Of a DNA stretch of 64,000 bases, positions 8,530-17,163 are shown one piece after another. The number at the start of each line of letters is the position of its first letter. Position 1 is the first letter of the stretch. The DNA lies in NCBI RefSeq assembly GCF_965232525.1, contig NZ_OZ246980.1, positions 2,790,001-2,854,000 of the forward strand, given 5' to 3'. A program made the position numbers and the translations under genes. The DNA is from Bauldia sp965232525. GTDB lineage: Bacteria; Pseudomonadota; Alphaproteobacteria; Rhizobiales; Kaistiaceae. Under the pieces are notes generated by a model. The model was given only the letters and a program-made list of their open reading frames with translations, ran no database searches and was not told where the DNA came from.

Positions 8530-9488
8530 CGCGGCTCGCGCGCATCGGCGCCTCGACGGCCCTCGGGGATACCGCGTCGCTGCGGCTGAGGGCGGCCTGG
8601 CTCTACTTCGCGCACGGGCTGACCCAGAAACAGATCTCCGAGCGGCTCGGTATCAGCCGTGGGACGGTTATTCGTCTGCTCGCGGAAGCCCGGACCCGGG
8701 GCGAGGTCCAGATCTGGATCGAGGGCAGCGACACCGAATGCACGGCGCTGGGGCTCAGGCTAGAGGATGCGTTTGGTCTCGACGAAGCGATCGTCGCGCC
8801 CGGCACGGACGAAGCGGCGGCACCGCGCTCGGTCGGTCTGGCGCTCGGCCGGCTGCTCTCCGAGACCGTCGGCGACGGCCAGACCATCGGCGTCGGTTGG
8901 GGGCGGTCCCTCACGGCGTCGCTGGAAAGCCTGCGCCCGGTGCGGCGCACGGACACCAAGGTCGTCTCGCTGGTGGGCGGCACGGTGGAGGCGCGGGACA
9001 GCAATCCTCTGGAGTATTCCTGGCGGGTGGCCGATGCCTTCAACGCCGCCTGCTACCTCTTTATCGCGCCGGCCTATGTCGACTCGCCGGAGACACGCGT
9101 CCACCTGATCGAGGATTGCGGGCTCGACGCCCTGTTCCGGCTGGGGCGGGCGCTGGATATCGCGGTGGTCGGGGTCGGTAGCCTCAGCACCGAGGGCCAT
9201 TCGCGGGCGGCCGAGATGATTACGGCGAAGGAACGGGCGGAACTGAAGGCGGCCGGGGCCGTCGGCGACTTGCTTTGTACGTTCCTCGACGCCGACGGCG
9301 CGGCGGTCGACCATCCGCTCAACAGCCGGGTGATGAGCGTGCCCCTCGACGATGTGGCGCGGGCGGGACACGTCGTGGTGGCGTCGGGCGGGGCCAGTCG
9401 CGCCGCGGCGATCCGGGCAGCGATCCGACGGATCGGGGCGAACACCCTGATCACCGACGAGGGGGCGGCGCAAGCGCTGCTGGGGTGA
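8526..9488 (+). CDS. SorC family sugar-binding transcriptional regulator
   Basis: 320 aa. An N-terminal helix-turn-helix is visible at about 32-52 (GLTQKQISERLGISRGTVIR). It is followed by the SorC/DeoR effector domain, with IGVGWGRSLTASL, VVSLVGGTVEAR, VVGVGSL and VVVASGGASRAAAIRAA. SorC-family effector domains bind phosphorylated sugars, so the signal is probably a phosphosugar, which fits the kinase gene 4 bp downstream. It lies inside the operon it presumably controls, overlapping the hydrolase gene by ATGA. Whether it represses or activates is not visible. Confidence 0.88.
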   Translation: MTRLARIGASTALGDTASLRLRAAWLYFAHGLTQKQISERLGISRGTVIRLLAEARTRGEVQIWIEGSDTECTALGLRLEDAFGLDEAIVAPGTDEAAAPRSVGLALGRLLSETVGDGQTIGVGWGRSLTASLESLRPVRRTDTKVVSLVGGTVEARDSNPLEYSWRVADAFNAACYLFIAPAYVDSPETRVHLIEDCGLDALFRLGRALDIAVVGVGSLSTEGHSRAAEMITAKERAELKAAGAVGDLLCTFLDADGAAVDHPLNSRVMSVPLDDVARAGHVVVASGGASRAAAIRAAIRRIGANTLITDEGAAQALLG

Positions 9489-9492
9489 CGGG

Positions 9493-10983
9493 ATGGCGTA
9501 TCTCGGGATCGATGTCGGCACCACCGCGGTGAAGACCATCGTCGTCGACGACGAGCAGCGACTCCTCGCCAGCGCGTCGCAAGGCTATCCGATCCTCTCG
9601 CCGGAGCCCGGCCTGCGTGAGCAGGACCCGGACGGCTGGATCGCGGCGGTGGAGGAGACGCTTGGGGTCGTGCGGTCGGAGGTGGGTGCTGCGTTCGATG
9701 AGGTCGCCGCCATCGGCCTGTCGGGCCAGATGCATTCGATCGTCGCGCTTGACGCCGATCACCGGCCGCTCCGCAACGCGATCCTGTGGAATGACAGCCG
9801 CGGATCAGCGGAGTGCGCGGCGCTGACCGACATGGTTCCCGATGTCGCCGAGATCACCGGCGTGATCGCCATGACCGGACTAACCGCCGCGAAGGTGCTG
9901 TGGCTGCGCAACCACGAGCCGGCGGTGTTCGCCCGCATCCGGTCGATCCTGCTCGCCAAGGACTATGTCCGGCTATGGCTGACGGGGGACATCGCGACGG
10001 ACATGTCCGATGCCGCCGGGACGCAGTTGTTCGACGAACAGGCACGGCAGTGGCATCCCGGGCTGGTCAAGGCGGTCGGGCTGACCCCGGAGCAGTTGCC
10101 GAGGCTCCATGAGGGCACCGAGGCGACCGGGACGTTGAGCCGTGAAGCAGCCGAGCGCCTGGGTCTCCCGGCGGGCATCCCGGTCGCGGCCGGCGGCGGG
10201 GACGGCGGCACCGGCGCGGCGGGGATCGGCTGCGTCGAACCGGGCGCGGGTTTCGTGTCGCTGGGCACCGCGGCGACCTATGTGGTGGCGCAGGACCGTT
10301 ACGCGCCACGGCCGGAGACGCTGATCCACAACTTCGCCCATTGCGTGCCCGACCGCTGGTACCAGATGGGGGCGTTGCTGAACGGCGCGAGCTGCCTTGC
10401 CTGGCTGATGACGGTGCTCGGCGAAATGGACATCGGTGGCGCGGTTGCGGCGGTGGAGGCGGACTATCGCGGACCGTCCCCGGTGATGTTCCTGCCCTAC
10501 CTCACCGGCGAGCGGACGCCGCACAACGACCCCGGCGCGCGGGGCGCGTTTTTCTTCCTCGACCAGGCGACGGACCGGAGCGCAATGGTTCAGGCGGTGC
10601 TGGAGGGCGTCGCCTATTCGCTCCGCGATGCGCAGGACTGCCTCGACATGGCCGGCGCGGACGTCGCCCGCCCCGGCTTCATCGGCGGCGGCTCACGCAG
10701 CCGGTTCTGGGCGCGGATCATCGCCGCGGTGCTCGGCCGCCCGGTGGTGCGCTACCGCGGCGCCGATCTCGGGCCGGCACTGGGCGCCGCGCGGATGGCG
10801 ATCATTGCGGCGACGGGTGCACCGGTCGCCGAGGTGTGCACGCCGCCCGAGGAGGAGGAGACAGTGGAGCCCGATCCGGCGTTGGTTGGCGCCTATGCCG
10901 CGAGGCAACCGACGTTTCGGGCGCTCTATCGTGCGACGCGTGAAGCCCGCGGTCAACTCTCGCCGGAGGCGGCCTTGGCGTAG
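9493..10983 (+). CDS. xylB: FGGY carbohydrate kinase, xylulokinase-like
   Basis: Sugar kinase of the FGGY family, 496 aa. The first ATP-binding motif is GIDVGTTAVKT (5-15). SGQMHSIV at 77-84 and ILWNDSR near 97-103 match the substrate region of xylulokinases. GGGDGGTGAAG near 234-244 holds the probable catalytic Asp237, and FIGGGSRSRFWARI near 394-407 is the adenosine-binding segment. Xylulokinases read GQMHG and GGDNAAG at these places, so the substrate may be a different ketose or polyol and the symbol is by family only. It is the last gene of the cassette and overlaps the convergent SRPBCC gene by 31 bp. Confidence 0.82.
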   Translation: MAYLGIDVGTTAVKTIVVDDEQRLLASASQGYPILSPEPGLREQDPDGWIAAVEETLGVVRSEVGAAFDEVAAIGLSGQMHSIVALDADHRPLRNAILWNDSRGSAECAALTDMVPDVAEITGVIAMTGLTAAKVLWLRNHEPAVFARIRSILLAKDYVRLWLTGDIATDMSDAAGTQLFDEQARQWHPGLVKAVGLTPEQLPRLHEGTEATGTLSREAAERLGLPAGIPVAAGGGDGGTGAAGIGCVEPGAGFVSLGTAATYVVAQDRYAPRPETLIHNFAHCVPDRWYQMGALLNGASCLAWLMTVLGEMDIGGAVAAVEADYRGPSPVMFLPYLTGERTPHNDPGARGAFFFLDQATDRSAMVQAVLEGVAYSLRDAQDCLDMAGADVARPGFIGGGSRSRFWARIIAAVLGRPVVRYRGADLGPALGAARMAIIAATGAPVAEVCTPPEEEETVEPDPALVGAYAARQPTFRALYRATREARGQLSPEAALA

Positions 10984-11486
10984 CGGCCGATCATGTACGG
11001 CCAGCCCTGCTTGGCGGCCATGTCCTCGCGGTACTTCTCCCAGCCATCGCCATGACGGAAGAAATCGCGGTGGACGAGGAGGACGTTGGTGCCGCCGTCG
11101 TCGTCGGCGGCGAAACGAACGTCGACGCGGCTGGCAGCGGCTTCGTTCGGCTCGGGTTCGCGGTTCGGCGTGATCTGCCAGGCGAAGACAATGTGCTCCG
11201 GCCGGGTGAAGGCAAGTACGCTGCCCCAGACCTTGCGAGAGCCGTCGGCCGTCTCCTCATAGCAGACGCCGCCGATCTTGGGCTCGATGCCGATGCTCTT
11301 GAGCTGGTCGCCGCTCCAGGTGTACTCGCGTGGCCACCAGCTGTTCATTTCGTCGACGAACAGGGCGAAGGCCTTATCGACCGGTAACGGAACCGGCTGG
11401 GTGAGATGGAGCAGTTCCTTGGTGCCGCCCACGGAGACGCCGCCGGTGTCGCTTTTGCCGCGGCCGAAGAGTGTCTTGAGAATCAT
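10953..11486 (-). CDS. SRPBCC/AHSA1-like domain protein
   Basis: A 177 aa protein with one SRPBCC (START-like) hydrophobic-pocket domain. LTQPVPLPVDKAFALFVDEM, PKIGGVCYEE and RPEHIVFAWQ are recognisable family positions, and the end helix is WEKYREDMAAKQGWPYMIG. The function is unknown; AHSA1-like proteins bind small hydrophobic ligands or act on partner proteins. I chose ATG 11486, because a longer start would enter dnaB. It lies 22 bp after dnaB on the same strand and its 3' end overlaps xylB, consistent with the cassette having been placed immediately beside it. Confidence 0.75.
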   Translation of the reverse strand: MILKTLFGRGKSDTGGVSVGGTKELLHLTQPVPLPVDKAFALFVDEMNSWWPREYTWSGDQLKSIGIEPKIGGVCYEETADGSRKVWGSVLAFTRPEHIVFAWQITPNREPEPNEAAASRVDVRFAADDDGGTNVLLVHRDFFRHGDGWEKYREDMAAKQGWPYMIGRYAKAASGES

Positions 11487-11508
11487 GCGTCCTTGTCCGG
11501 TTCGAGGG

Positions 11509-12993
11509 CTACCCGATCGCGGGGAGGTGATCCTCCTGCGCCAGATCCGAGAAGCGGGTGACCTGATCCTCGAACTGTAGCCTGACGGTGCCGGTTGGGC
11601 CATGCCTTTGCTTGCTAATGATCACCTCGGCGAGGCCATGGGCGTTTTCCATATCCTGCTGCCACTGCTCGTGCTCGATGGTGCCGGGCTTCGGCTCCTT
11701 GTTCCGGAGGTAGTACTCTTCCCGGTAGACGAACAGGACGACGTCGGCGTCCTGCTCGATCGATCCGGATTCGCGGAGGTCTGACAGTTGCGGACGCTTG
11801 TCTTCGCGATTCTCGACCTGCCGCGAGAGCTGCGATGCGGCTATGATCGGGATATTAAGTTCCTTCGCCAAGGCTTTGAGTTGGTTGGTGATCTCGGTCA
11901 TTTCCTGGACGCGGTTGTCCGATCCGCGACGCAGCGATCCCTGCATCAACTGAATGTAGTCGACCACCAGCAGGTCGAGCCCTTTCTGGCGCTTCAGCCG
12001 CCGCGCGCGGGCGGAGAGCTGACCGACGGTCAGACCGCCGGTCTGATCGACATAGAGCGGGACGCGGTTCATCTCCCGCGACGCGGCGACGATATGGGCG
12101 AACTGGTCCTCTGTGATCCGGCCGCGACGAATATCGGCGGACGGCACGCCGGATTGCTCGGCGACGATGCGGGTCGCCAACTGTTCGGCCGACATTTCCA
12201 GCGAGAAGAAGCCGATGATCCCGCCGTTTACGGTCTTGATCGTGCCGTCGGATTGGGTCTCGCCGTGCCAGCCGCGGGCGATGTTGAAGGCGATATTGGT
12301 GGCGAGCGAGGTTTTTCCCATGCCCGGCCGACCGGCGACAATCACCAGATCCGACGGCTGCAGCCCTCCCATCAGCCGGTCGAGATCGCGCATGCCGGTG
12401 GCGAGGCCGGAGAGGTGGCCGTCGCGCTGATAGGCGGCCGAAGCCATGTCGATGGCATTGACCAGCGCCGTCTCGAAGGCATGGAAGCCGCTGTCGTAGT
12501 TGCCGTGCTCGGCGAGTTCGTAGAGCTGACGCTCGGCCTCCTCGATCTGATCGCGGGGCGTCTTCTCGACCGGCGCGTCATAGGCGACGTTAACCACGTC
12601 CTCGCCGATGCCGATCAGCGCGCGGCGGATGGCAAGGTCGTAGACGGTGCGACCATAATCCTCGGCGTTGATGATGGTGGTGGCTTCCGCCGCCAACCTT
12701 GCGATGTACTGGGCAAGGTTGATGTCGCCGATCGCCAGGTCCGCCGGCAGGAAGGTCTTGATGGTGACCGGACTCGCGACCTTGTTGGCGCGCACCAGTT
12801 CGCCGGCGACCTGATAGATGCGCCGGTGAACGGGCTCGAAGAAATGGTCGGGCTTGAGGAAATCGGAGACGCGGTAGAACGCCTCGTTGTTGATCAGGAT
12901 CGCGCCGAGCAGCGCCTGCTCAGCATCGACGTTCTGAGGGGCGGCGCGATGGGGCTCCGTTGTTTCGGGGATCGCGCGAGCCGCTAATGCCAT
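11509..12993 (-). CDS. dnaB: Replicative DNA helicase DnaB
   Basis: Hexameric 5'-3' helicase of the replication fork, 494 aa. The N-terminal primase-interacting domain (PQNVDAEQALLGAIL near 19-33) is followed by the RecA-like core, with Walker A GRPGMGKTSLA near 221-231, FFSLEMSAEQL, LLVVDYIQLM and the arginine-finger region SGSIEQDADVVLFVYREEYY. The ATG at 12993 is preceded by GGAAGAG. An insertion between Walker A and FFSLEMS (GETQSDGTIKTVNGG) is common in alphaproteobacteria. It stands between cfa and the SRPBCC gene. The usual downstream partner alr is displaced by the catabolic cassette. Confidence 0.97.
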   Translation of the reverse strand: MALAARAIPETTEPHRAAPQNVDAEQALLGAILINNEAFYRVSDFLKPDHFFEPVHRRIYQVAGELVRANKVASPVTIKTFLPADLAIGDINLAQYIARLAAEATTIINAEDYGRTVYDLAIRRALIGIGEDVVNVAYDAPVEKTPRDQIEEAERQLYELAEHGNYDSGFHAFETALVNAIDMASAAYQRDGHLSGLATGMRDLDRLMGGLQPSDLVIVAGRPGMGKTSLATNIAFNIARGWHGETQSDGTIKTVNGGIIGFFSLEMSAEQLATRIVAEQSGVPSADIRRGRITEDQFAHIVAASREMNRVPLYVDQTGGLTVGQLSARARRLKRQKGLDLLVVDYIQLMQGSLRRGSDNRVQEMTEITNQLKALAKELNIPIIAASQLSRQVENREDKRPQLSDLRESGSIEQDADVVLFVYREEYYLRNKEPKPGTIEHEQWQQDMENAHGLAEVIISKQRHGPTGTVRLQFEDQVTRFSDLAQEDHLPAIG

Positions 12994-13292
12994 TGTGTCT
13001 CTTCCTGCTTCTTCGAATCGCAAGCGACTCGCTGCACGCCGCCGGGTGCACGCCCTACGCTTCCCGAGAAATCCCGGATGCCCGATTTGCCGATCCAAGA
13101 CCGGCAAACTCGGAGTGTACGGTGATTCGCTTATCCTTAATCATTCCTTACCGCCGGGCGCGGGCGGACGCGAAGACAGCGGCGCCGAACGATTTCACGT
13201 TCGCCCGGAATCCACGGTGTTCACATGGCGGCTGGACGCACAGGATTTGCGCTTGCCGGAGCGGTTTGCGCGCAGGCGATTCGTTTTGCCGA

Positions 13293-14552
13293 CTACTCGC
13301 CGGCGACCTGGAGTTCCGGCGCCGCGGCCTGGCGATCGAGGGCGCGCAGACGCTCCTCGGCTTCGCTCATGTAGGTGCGGGTCAGCGGCAGGGCTTCCTG
13401 ATTGCGAACCAACTGGACCTGGAAGTTCATCATGTCCCAGTAGCGGAACGAGAGTTCCGAACCGACCAGATAATACTCCCACATCAGGCAGAACCGCTCG
13501 TCGTAGATCGCCTTGGCCTCGTCGCGGCGGGCAAGGAACCGTTCGCGCCAGTGGCGCAGGGTTTTGGCGTAGTGGAGACGCAAGATCTCCATGTCGGTGA
13601 CCTTGAGCCGCGACTGCTCGATGGCCGGAATCACCTCGGACACGGCCGGGATGTAGCCGCCGGGGAAGATATATTTCTGGATCCAGCTGTTGGTGTCGCC
13701 GGGGCCGTCGAAGCGGCCGATCGAGTGGAGCAGCATCACCCCGTCGTCGGTGAGCAGCGAGCGGCAGGTGTCGAAGAACTCGCGATAGTGGCCGACGCCG
13801 ACGTGCTCGAACATGCCGACCGAGACGATCCGGTCGAAGGGGCCCTCGACCGCCCGATAATCCTGGAGCAGGAAGCGGGCGCGATCGGACAGGCCCCGTT
13901 CGGCGGCGCGCCGGTTGGAGGTCTTGTGCTGTTCCTCCGACAGGGTCACGCCGGTGACGTCGACCCCGCAGCGCTCGGCCATGTAGAGGCCGAGACCACC
14001 CCAGCCTGAGCCGATATCGAGAACCCGCTTGCCGGGCTCGAGCGCGAGCTTGGCGGCGATATGGCGTTTCTTGGCAAGCTGCGCTTCGTCGAGTTCCATC
14101 TGGCCGGGCTCGAAGAAGGCGCAGGAGTACTGCAGGTCGTTGTCGAGGAAGAGGTTATAGAGGCGGCCGTCGAGATCGTAGTGGTGGGCGACGTTGCGGC
14201 GGGCGCGGAGCTGATTGTTCATCTGGCGCAGGCGCCGCGTCGTGTAACGGAACGCCGTCCCGAATTTCATCAGCCGGGTGGGGAAATCGGTCTTCATGTT
14301 GATGAAGATGATTTCCATGAAGTCATAGATCGAGCCGGCCTCCATGACGATGCCGCCGTCCATGAACTCCTCGCCGAGCTTGAGGCCCGGCATCATGATG
14401 ACGTTGCGTTCGGCGTCTGGCCGGGTGAACCGAACCCGAATCAGATCGCCGTTACCGTCGCCATAGGTGTGGGGTTTTCCCCCGGCGTCGACGACTTCGA
14501 GCGAGCCCTTGCGGATCGTCCGCTTGAAAAAGCCGTTGAGCAAACCGTTCAT
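13293..14552 (-). CDS. cfa: Cyclopropane-fatty-acyl-phospholipid synthase
   Basis: Transfers a methylene from S-adenosylmethionine to the double bond of unsaturated phospholipid acyl chains. The 419 aa protein has QYSCAFFEPG near 141-150, the SAM-binding motif VLDIGSGWGGLGLYMAE near 177-193, GVTLSEEQ and SVGMFEHVG, all typical of the CFA family. ATG 14552 (MNGLLNGFF) has GGGAGG upstream. The roughly 300 bp between it and dnaB holds no gene. Cyclopropane lipids are common in Rhizobiales, especially at stationary phase. Confidence 0.94.
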   Translation of the reverse strand: MNGLLNGFFKRTIRKGSLEVVDAGGKPHTYGDGNGDLIRVRFTRPDAERNVIMMPGLKLGEEFMDGGIVMEAGSIYDFMEIIFINMKTDFPTRLMKFGTAFRYTTRRLRQMNNQLRARRNVAHHYDLDGRLYNLFLDNDLQYSCAFFEPGQMELDEAQLAKKRHIAAKLALEPGKRVLDIGSGWGGLGLYMAERCGVDVTGVTLSEEQHKTSNRRAAERGLSDRARFLLQDYRAVEGPFDRIVSVGMFEHVGVGHYREFFDTCRSLLTDDGVMLLHSIGRFDGPGDTNSWIQKYIFPGGYIPAVSEVIPAIEQSRLKVTDMEILRLHYAKTLRHWRERFLARRDEAKAIYDERFCLMWEYYLVGSELSFRYWDMMNFQVQLVRNQEALPLTRTYMSEAEERLRALDRQAAAPELQVAGE

Positions 14553-14660
14553 TTCAGCGCCTCCCGCCCTTGAGGTGCCACGCCAATACATCTAATCGCG
14601 TCCGCGATTCCGACCCGCGAACGCATCAAAAATAAACCAGGATCGCGGGCCGGCTCAACT

Positions 14661-14677
14661 CCGGGTACGGTACCCGG
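14661..14677. terminator. Hairpin after rplI, possible terminator
   Basis: CCGGGTAC-G-GTACCCGG is a perfect 8 bp stem about 20 bp beyond the rplI stop. On the minus strand a T-rich tract follows only after about 25 further bases (14628-14638), so a classical intrinsic terminator is uncertain. Confidence 0.4.
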
Positions 14678-14697
14678 CGTTGTATTCGTCGGTCGGG

Positions 14698-15363
14698 TTA
14701 CGCCGTCGGCGTGTCCGAATCGTCCTCCGCAGACGTTTCGCCGGCTTCGCCGTCGGCTGCTGCTTCTTCAGCGACTTCGCCTTCGGCGCCGCCGTCTTCG
14801 GTGGCATCGCCTTCGGCTGCGGCTTCACCTTCGGCTTCCGCGTCGGCCTCCAGCGCCTCCTCGTCCTCGTAACCGGCGACCGTCAAATCCTCGCCGCGGG
14901 CCTGGCGCTCCGCTTCGTCCTCGCTGCGCGCCACGTTGACGGTCACTTCGGACTCGACCTCGGCATGGAGCGCGATCGCGACCGTATGCATGCCGATGGT
15001 CTTGATCGGCTGGTTGAGGTTGATCTGGCTGCGCGACACGGTGAAGCCGCCCTCGTCGAGGATTTCGGCAAGGTCGCGGGCGGTCACCGAGCCGTAAAGC
15101 TGGCCGGTTTCGCCGGCCTGACGAATGACAATGAAGGACTGGCCGTTCAGCTTCTCCGCGACCGCCTCGGCTTCGTGCTTGCGTTCGAGGTTCCGGGCTT
15201 CGAGCTGAGCCCGCTGTTCGTCGAACCGCTTGCGGTTCTCCGAGGTCGACCGCAGCGCCTTGCCCTGGGGCAGCAGGAAGTTGCGGGCGTAGCCGTCGCG
15301 GACGCGGACGATATCGCCCATCTGTCCGAGTCTGGCGATCCGTTCCAGTAGAATCACATCCAT
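14698..15363 (-). CDS. rplI: 50S ribosomal protein L9 with acidic C-terminal extension
   Basis: 221 aa. The N-terminal rRNA-binding domain is clear: MDVILLERIARLGQMGD, VRVRDGYARNFLLPQGKA. The long helix and C-terminal domain (about 80-150) include GQLYGSVTARDLAEIL. From about residue 155 an Ala/Glu/Asp-rich tail of about 65 residues follows, longer than the usual 150 aa protein. The ATG at 15363 is preceded by AGGAGT. It ends the operon rpsF-rpsR-DUF2232-rplI. Confidence 0.97.
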   Translation of the reverse strand: MDVILLERIARLGQMGDIVRVRDGYARNFLLPQGKALRSTSENRKRFDEQRAQLEARNLERKHEAEAVAEKLNGQSFIVIRQAGETGQLYGSVTARDLAEILDEGGFTVSRSQINLNQPIKTIGMHTVAIALHAEVESEVTVNVARSEDEAERQARGEDLTVAGYEDEEALEADAEAEGEAAAEGDATEDGGAEGEVAEEAAADGEAGETSAEDDSDTPTA

Positions 15364-15380
15364 GAGAGTACTCCTTAGGT

Positions 15381-16349
15381 CTATTCGTTGGTTGGGTTGG
15401 TCGATGGGTCCGGGGCGAACCGGGCCCGAAGTCGCAGAAAGGTCTCCGCCACGCCGATCAGGGCGAGAACGGCGAACAGCAGGGGGAATCCGAACAGGAA
15501 GACGAACACATAGACGCCGGCAAGGATCAGGCCGCGCATCGCGTTGCCCCGGGTGGTGGCGTGGATGACCGCGAGGCCGATCAGCGCGAACGCCGCCCCG
15601 AGGGCACCGGCGAAGGCCGCTCCGATATAGCCGATGGCGTCAGGCAGAACGCTGACAACCAGCGCACCACCGAAGACGAACGAGGCCTGGACCGGCAGCG
15701 CCGCGGTCCACAGAGGATCGCGCGGTCGGGTAAGCCGCCGCGAAGCGTCGGCAATTCGGCTTGCAAGCCACATGTTGAAGACGTGGACGAAGACGAGATA
15801 GGCCGGAAGGATGAACGGCAGAGCAACCACGGCGAACTCGGCGAGTTCGGCGAACGGCGCGATATCCTCAGTGGAAATCGTGGTCCCCTCCGGCGCCTGG
15901 GCGAGCACCATAGTCAGGACTTCGGTGAACTCCGCCGTAAGGGCGACCGGGTCGTATCCAGCAACCGCTCCGACAACGATGGCCGCGGCGGCGATCGCCA
16001 GCGCCCCCTGAAACAGGATTCCGCCGATCGGGAAGAACTCGAGCGCGCTGCCGTCGTCTCCGGCCGGCCGCGAAAGCACGGCAAGGCGACACATCCAAAG
16101 GATCGGCACCGAGAAGAGCGCGATGTAAACGAGGGCGCTCTCTATAGACAGCGCGCCGGCGATCGTCAGGCCGGCAACGCCGGTGGCAATCAGTGCGGAA
16201 ATCAGGTGCCAGCCGAGGCCCGCGATGGCGATCGGCAGACCGGCCAACGCAAACAGCGGGAACGCCAGCGCCGTGCCGCCGATCGGCGACAGAAACAACA
16301 ACGCTCCGGCAATTCCGGCGGCAACGCCGATTCCGACGATCTGGATCAT
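15381..16349 (-). CDS. DUF2232 polytopic membrane protein
   Basis: A 322 aa inner-membrane protein with about eight hydrophobic segments, starting MIQIVGIGVAAGIAGALLFL and ending in a short basic tail (LRLRARFAPD). It sits between rpsR and rplI, which is the conserved alphaproteobacterial place for the DUF2232 family. Function unknown. Related YybS-like proteins in Firmicutes are also found next to rplI. The 17 bp gap to rplI and 74 bp gap from rpsR suggest one transcript. Confidence 0.85.
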   Translation of the reverse strand: MIQIVGIGVAAGIAGALLFLSPIGGTALAFPLFALAGLPIAIAGLGWHLISALIATGVAGLTIAGALSIESALVYIALFSVPILWMCRLAVLSRPAGDDGSALEFFPIGGILFQGALAIAAAAIVVGAVAGYDPVALTAEFTEVLTMVLAQAPEGTTISTEDIAPFAELAEFAVVALPFILPAYLVFVHVFNMWLASRIADASRRLTRPRDPLWTAALPVQASFVFGGALVVSVLPDAIGYIGAAFAGALGAAFALIGLAVIHATTRGNAMRGLILAGVYVFVFLFGFPLLFAVLALIGVAETFLRLRARFAPDPSTNPTNE

Positions 16350-16423
16350 GTCACCTCGCTGTCCCGCCGAAGCGGTTAGGGGCAGGTCGCGGGTCCGCGC
16401 CGTACCCCAGCCGATAGGGAAGG

Positions 16424-16672
16424 CTACTTGATCACGTAAGGCAGCAGACCAAGAAACCGGGCCCGCTTGATCGCGCGGGCGAGTTCACGCTGCTTGATCG
16501 CCGACACCGCGGTGATCCGCGACGGGACGATTTTGCCGCGCTCGGAGATGTAGCGCTGCAGCAGGCGGGTGTCCTTGTAGTCGATCTTCGGTGCGTTGGC
16601 GCCGGAGAACGGACAGGTCTTGCGGCGACGGAAGAACGGGCGCCGGGTGGGAAGCTGGTTGATATCGACCAT
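16424..16672 (-). CDS. rpsR: 30S ribosomal protein S18
   Basis: 82 aa, normal length. The family core is visible in RRKTCPFSGANAPKIDYKD, LLQRYISERGKIVPSRIT and KQRELARAIKRARFLGLLP. The chosen ATG (16672) overlaps the rpsF stop as TGATG, giving tight translational coupling with S6, its binding partner in the ribosome platform. A GTG one codon upstream is possible. Confidence 0.97.
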   Translation of the reverse strand: MVDINQLPTRRPFFRRRKTCPFSGANAPKIDYKDTRLLQRYISERGKIVPSRITAVSAIKQRELARAIKRARFLGLLPYVIK

Positions 16673-17163
16673 CACTCGGCTCCTTTGCTTTCATCGCTCG
16701 CGGCAGCGGCCACTTCAGGTTCCTTCGGTCGATCTTCCCGGGGCCGATCCTCCCGCGGCCGGTCGTCCCGTGGTCGGTCGTCGCGCCGCGGACCGCGGTC
16801 GCCGAATCGGCCGCGCCGGTCGTCCCGGCGATCGTCGCGATCGCGCTTCTGCATCATCACCGACGGGCCTTCTTCGAGCTCGTCGACGCGAAGCGTCATC
16901 GAGCGCAGGACGTCCTCATGAAGGCGCTGCTGCCGCTCCATTTCGGCGACCGCCGTCGCCGGCGCATCGAGATTGAGCAGCGTGAAATGCGCCTTGCGGT
17001 TCTTGCGGATACGGTAGGACAGGGACTTCAGGCCCCAGGTCTCGACCTTGGCGACGGTGCCGCCGCCTTCCTCGATCACCGATTTGAACTGCTCGACAAG
17101 CGCTTCGACCTGCTGGCCGGAAACGTCCTGTCGTGCCAGGAACACGTGTTCGTATAAGGGCAT
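16672..17163 (-). CDS. rpsF: 30S ribosomal protein S6 with charged repetitive tail
   Basis: 163 aa. The S6 domain covers about 1-95: MPLYEHVFLARQDVS, KVETWGLKSLSYRIRKNRKA and FTLLNLDAPA. After it comes an Arg/Asp/Glu/Pro-rich tail with near-repeats of DDRPRDDRPREDRPRE, ending in an Ala/Ser/Glu stretch. Charged S6 tails are known in alphaproteobacteria; in Escherichia coli the tail is glutamylated. The start at 17163 has AGGAAAGG just upstream. It is the first gene of the ribosomal operon, divergent from fabD. Confidence 0.97.
   Translation of the reverse strand: MPLYEHVFLARQDVSGQQVEALVEQFKSVIEEGGGTVAKVETWGLKSLSYRIRKNRKAHFTLLNLDAPATAVAEMERQQRLHEDVLRSMTLRVDELEEGPSVMMQKRDRDDRRDDRRGRFGDRGPRRDDRPRDDRPREDRPREDRPKEPEVAAAASDESKGAE

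Noticed and set aside
11788..12987. A 399-codon plus-strand frame opposite dnaB
   Set aside because: Mirror frame of dnaB without any recognisable domain.
13000..13290. A short gene between dnaB and cfa
   Set aside because: No frame has a ribosome-binding site plus protein-like composition; likely the dnaB leader.
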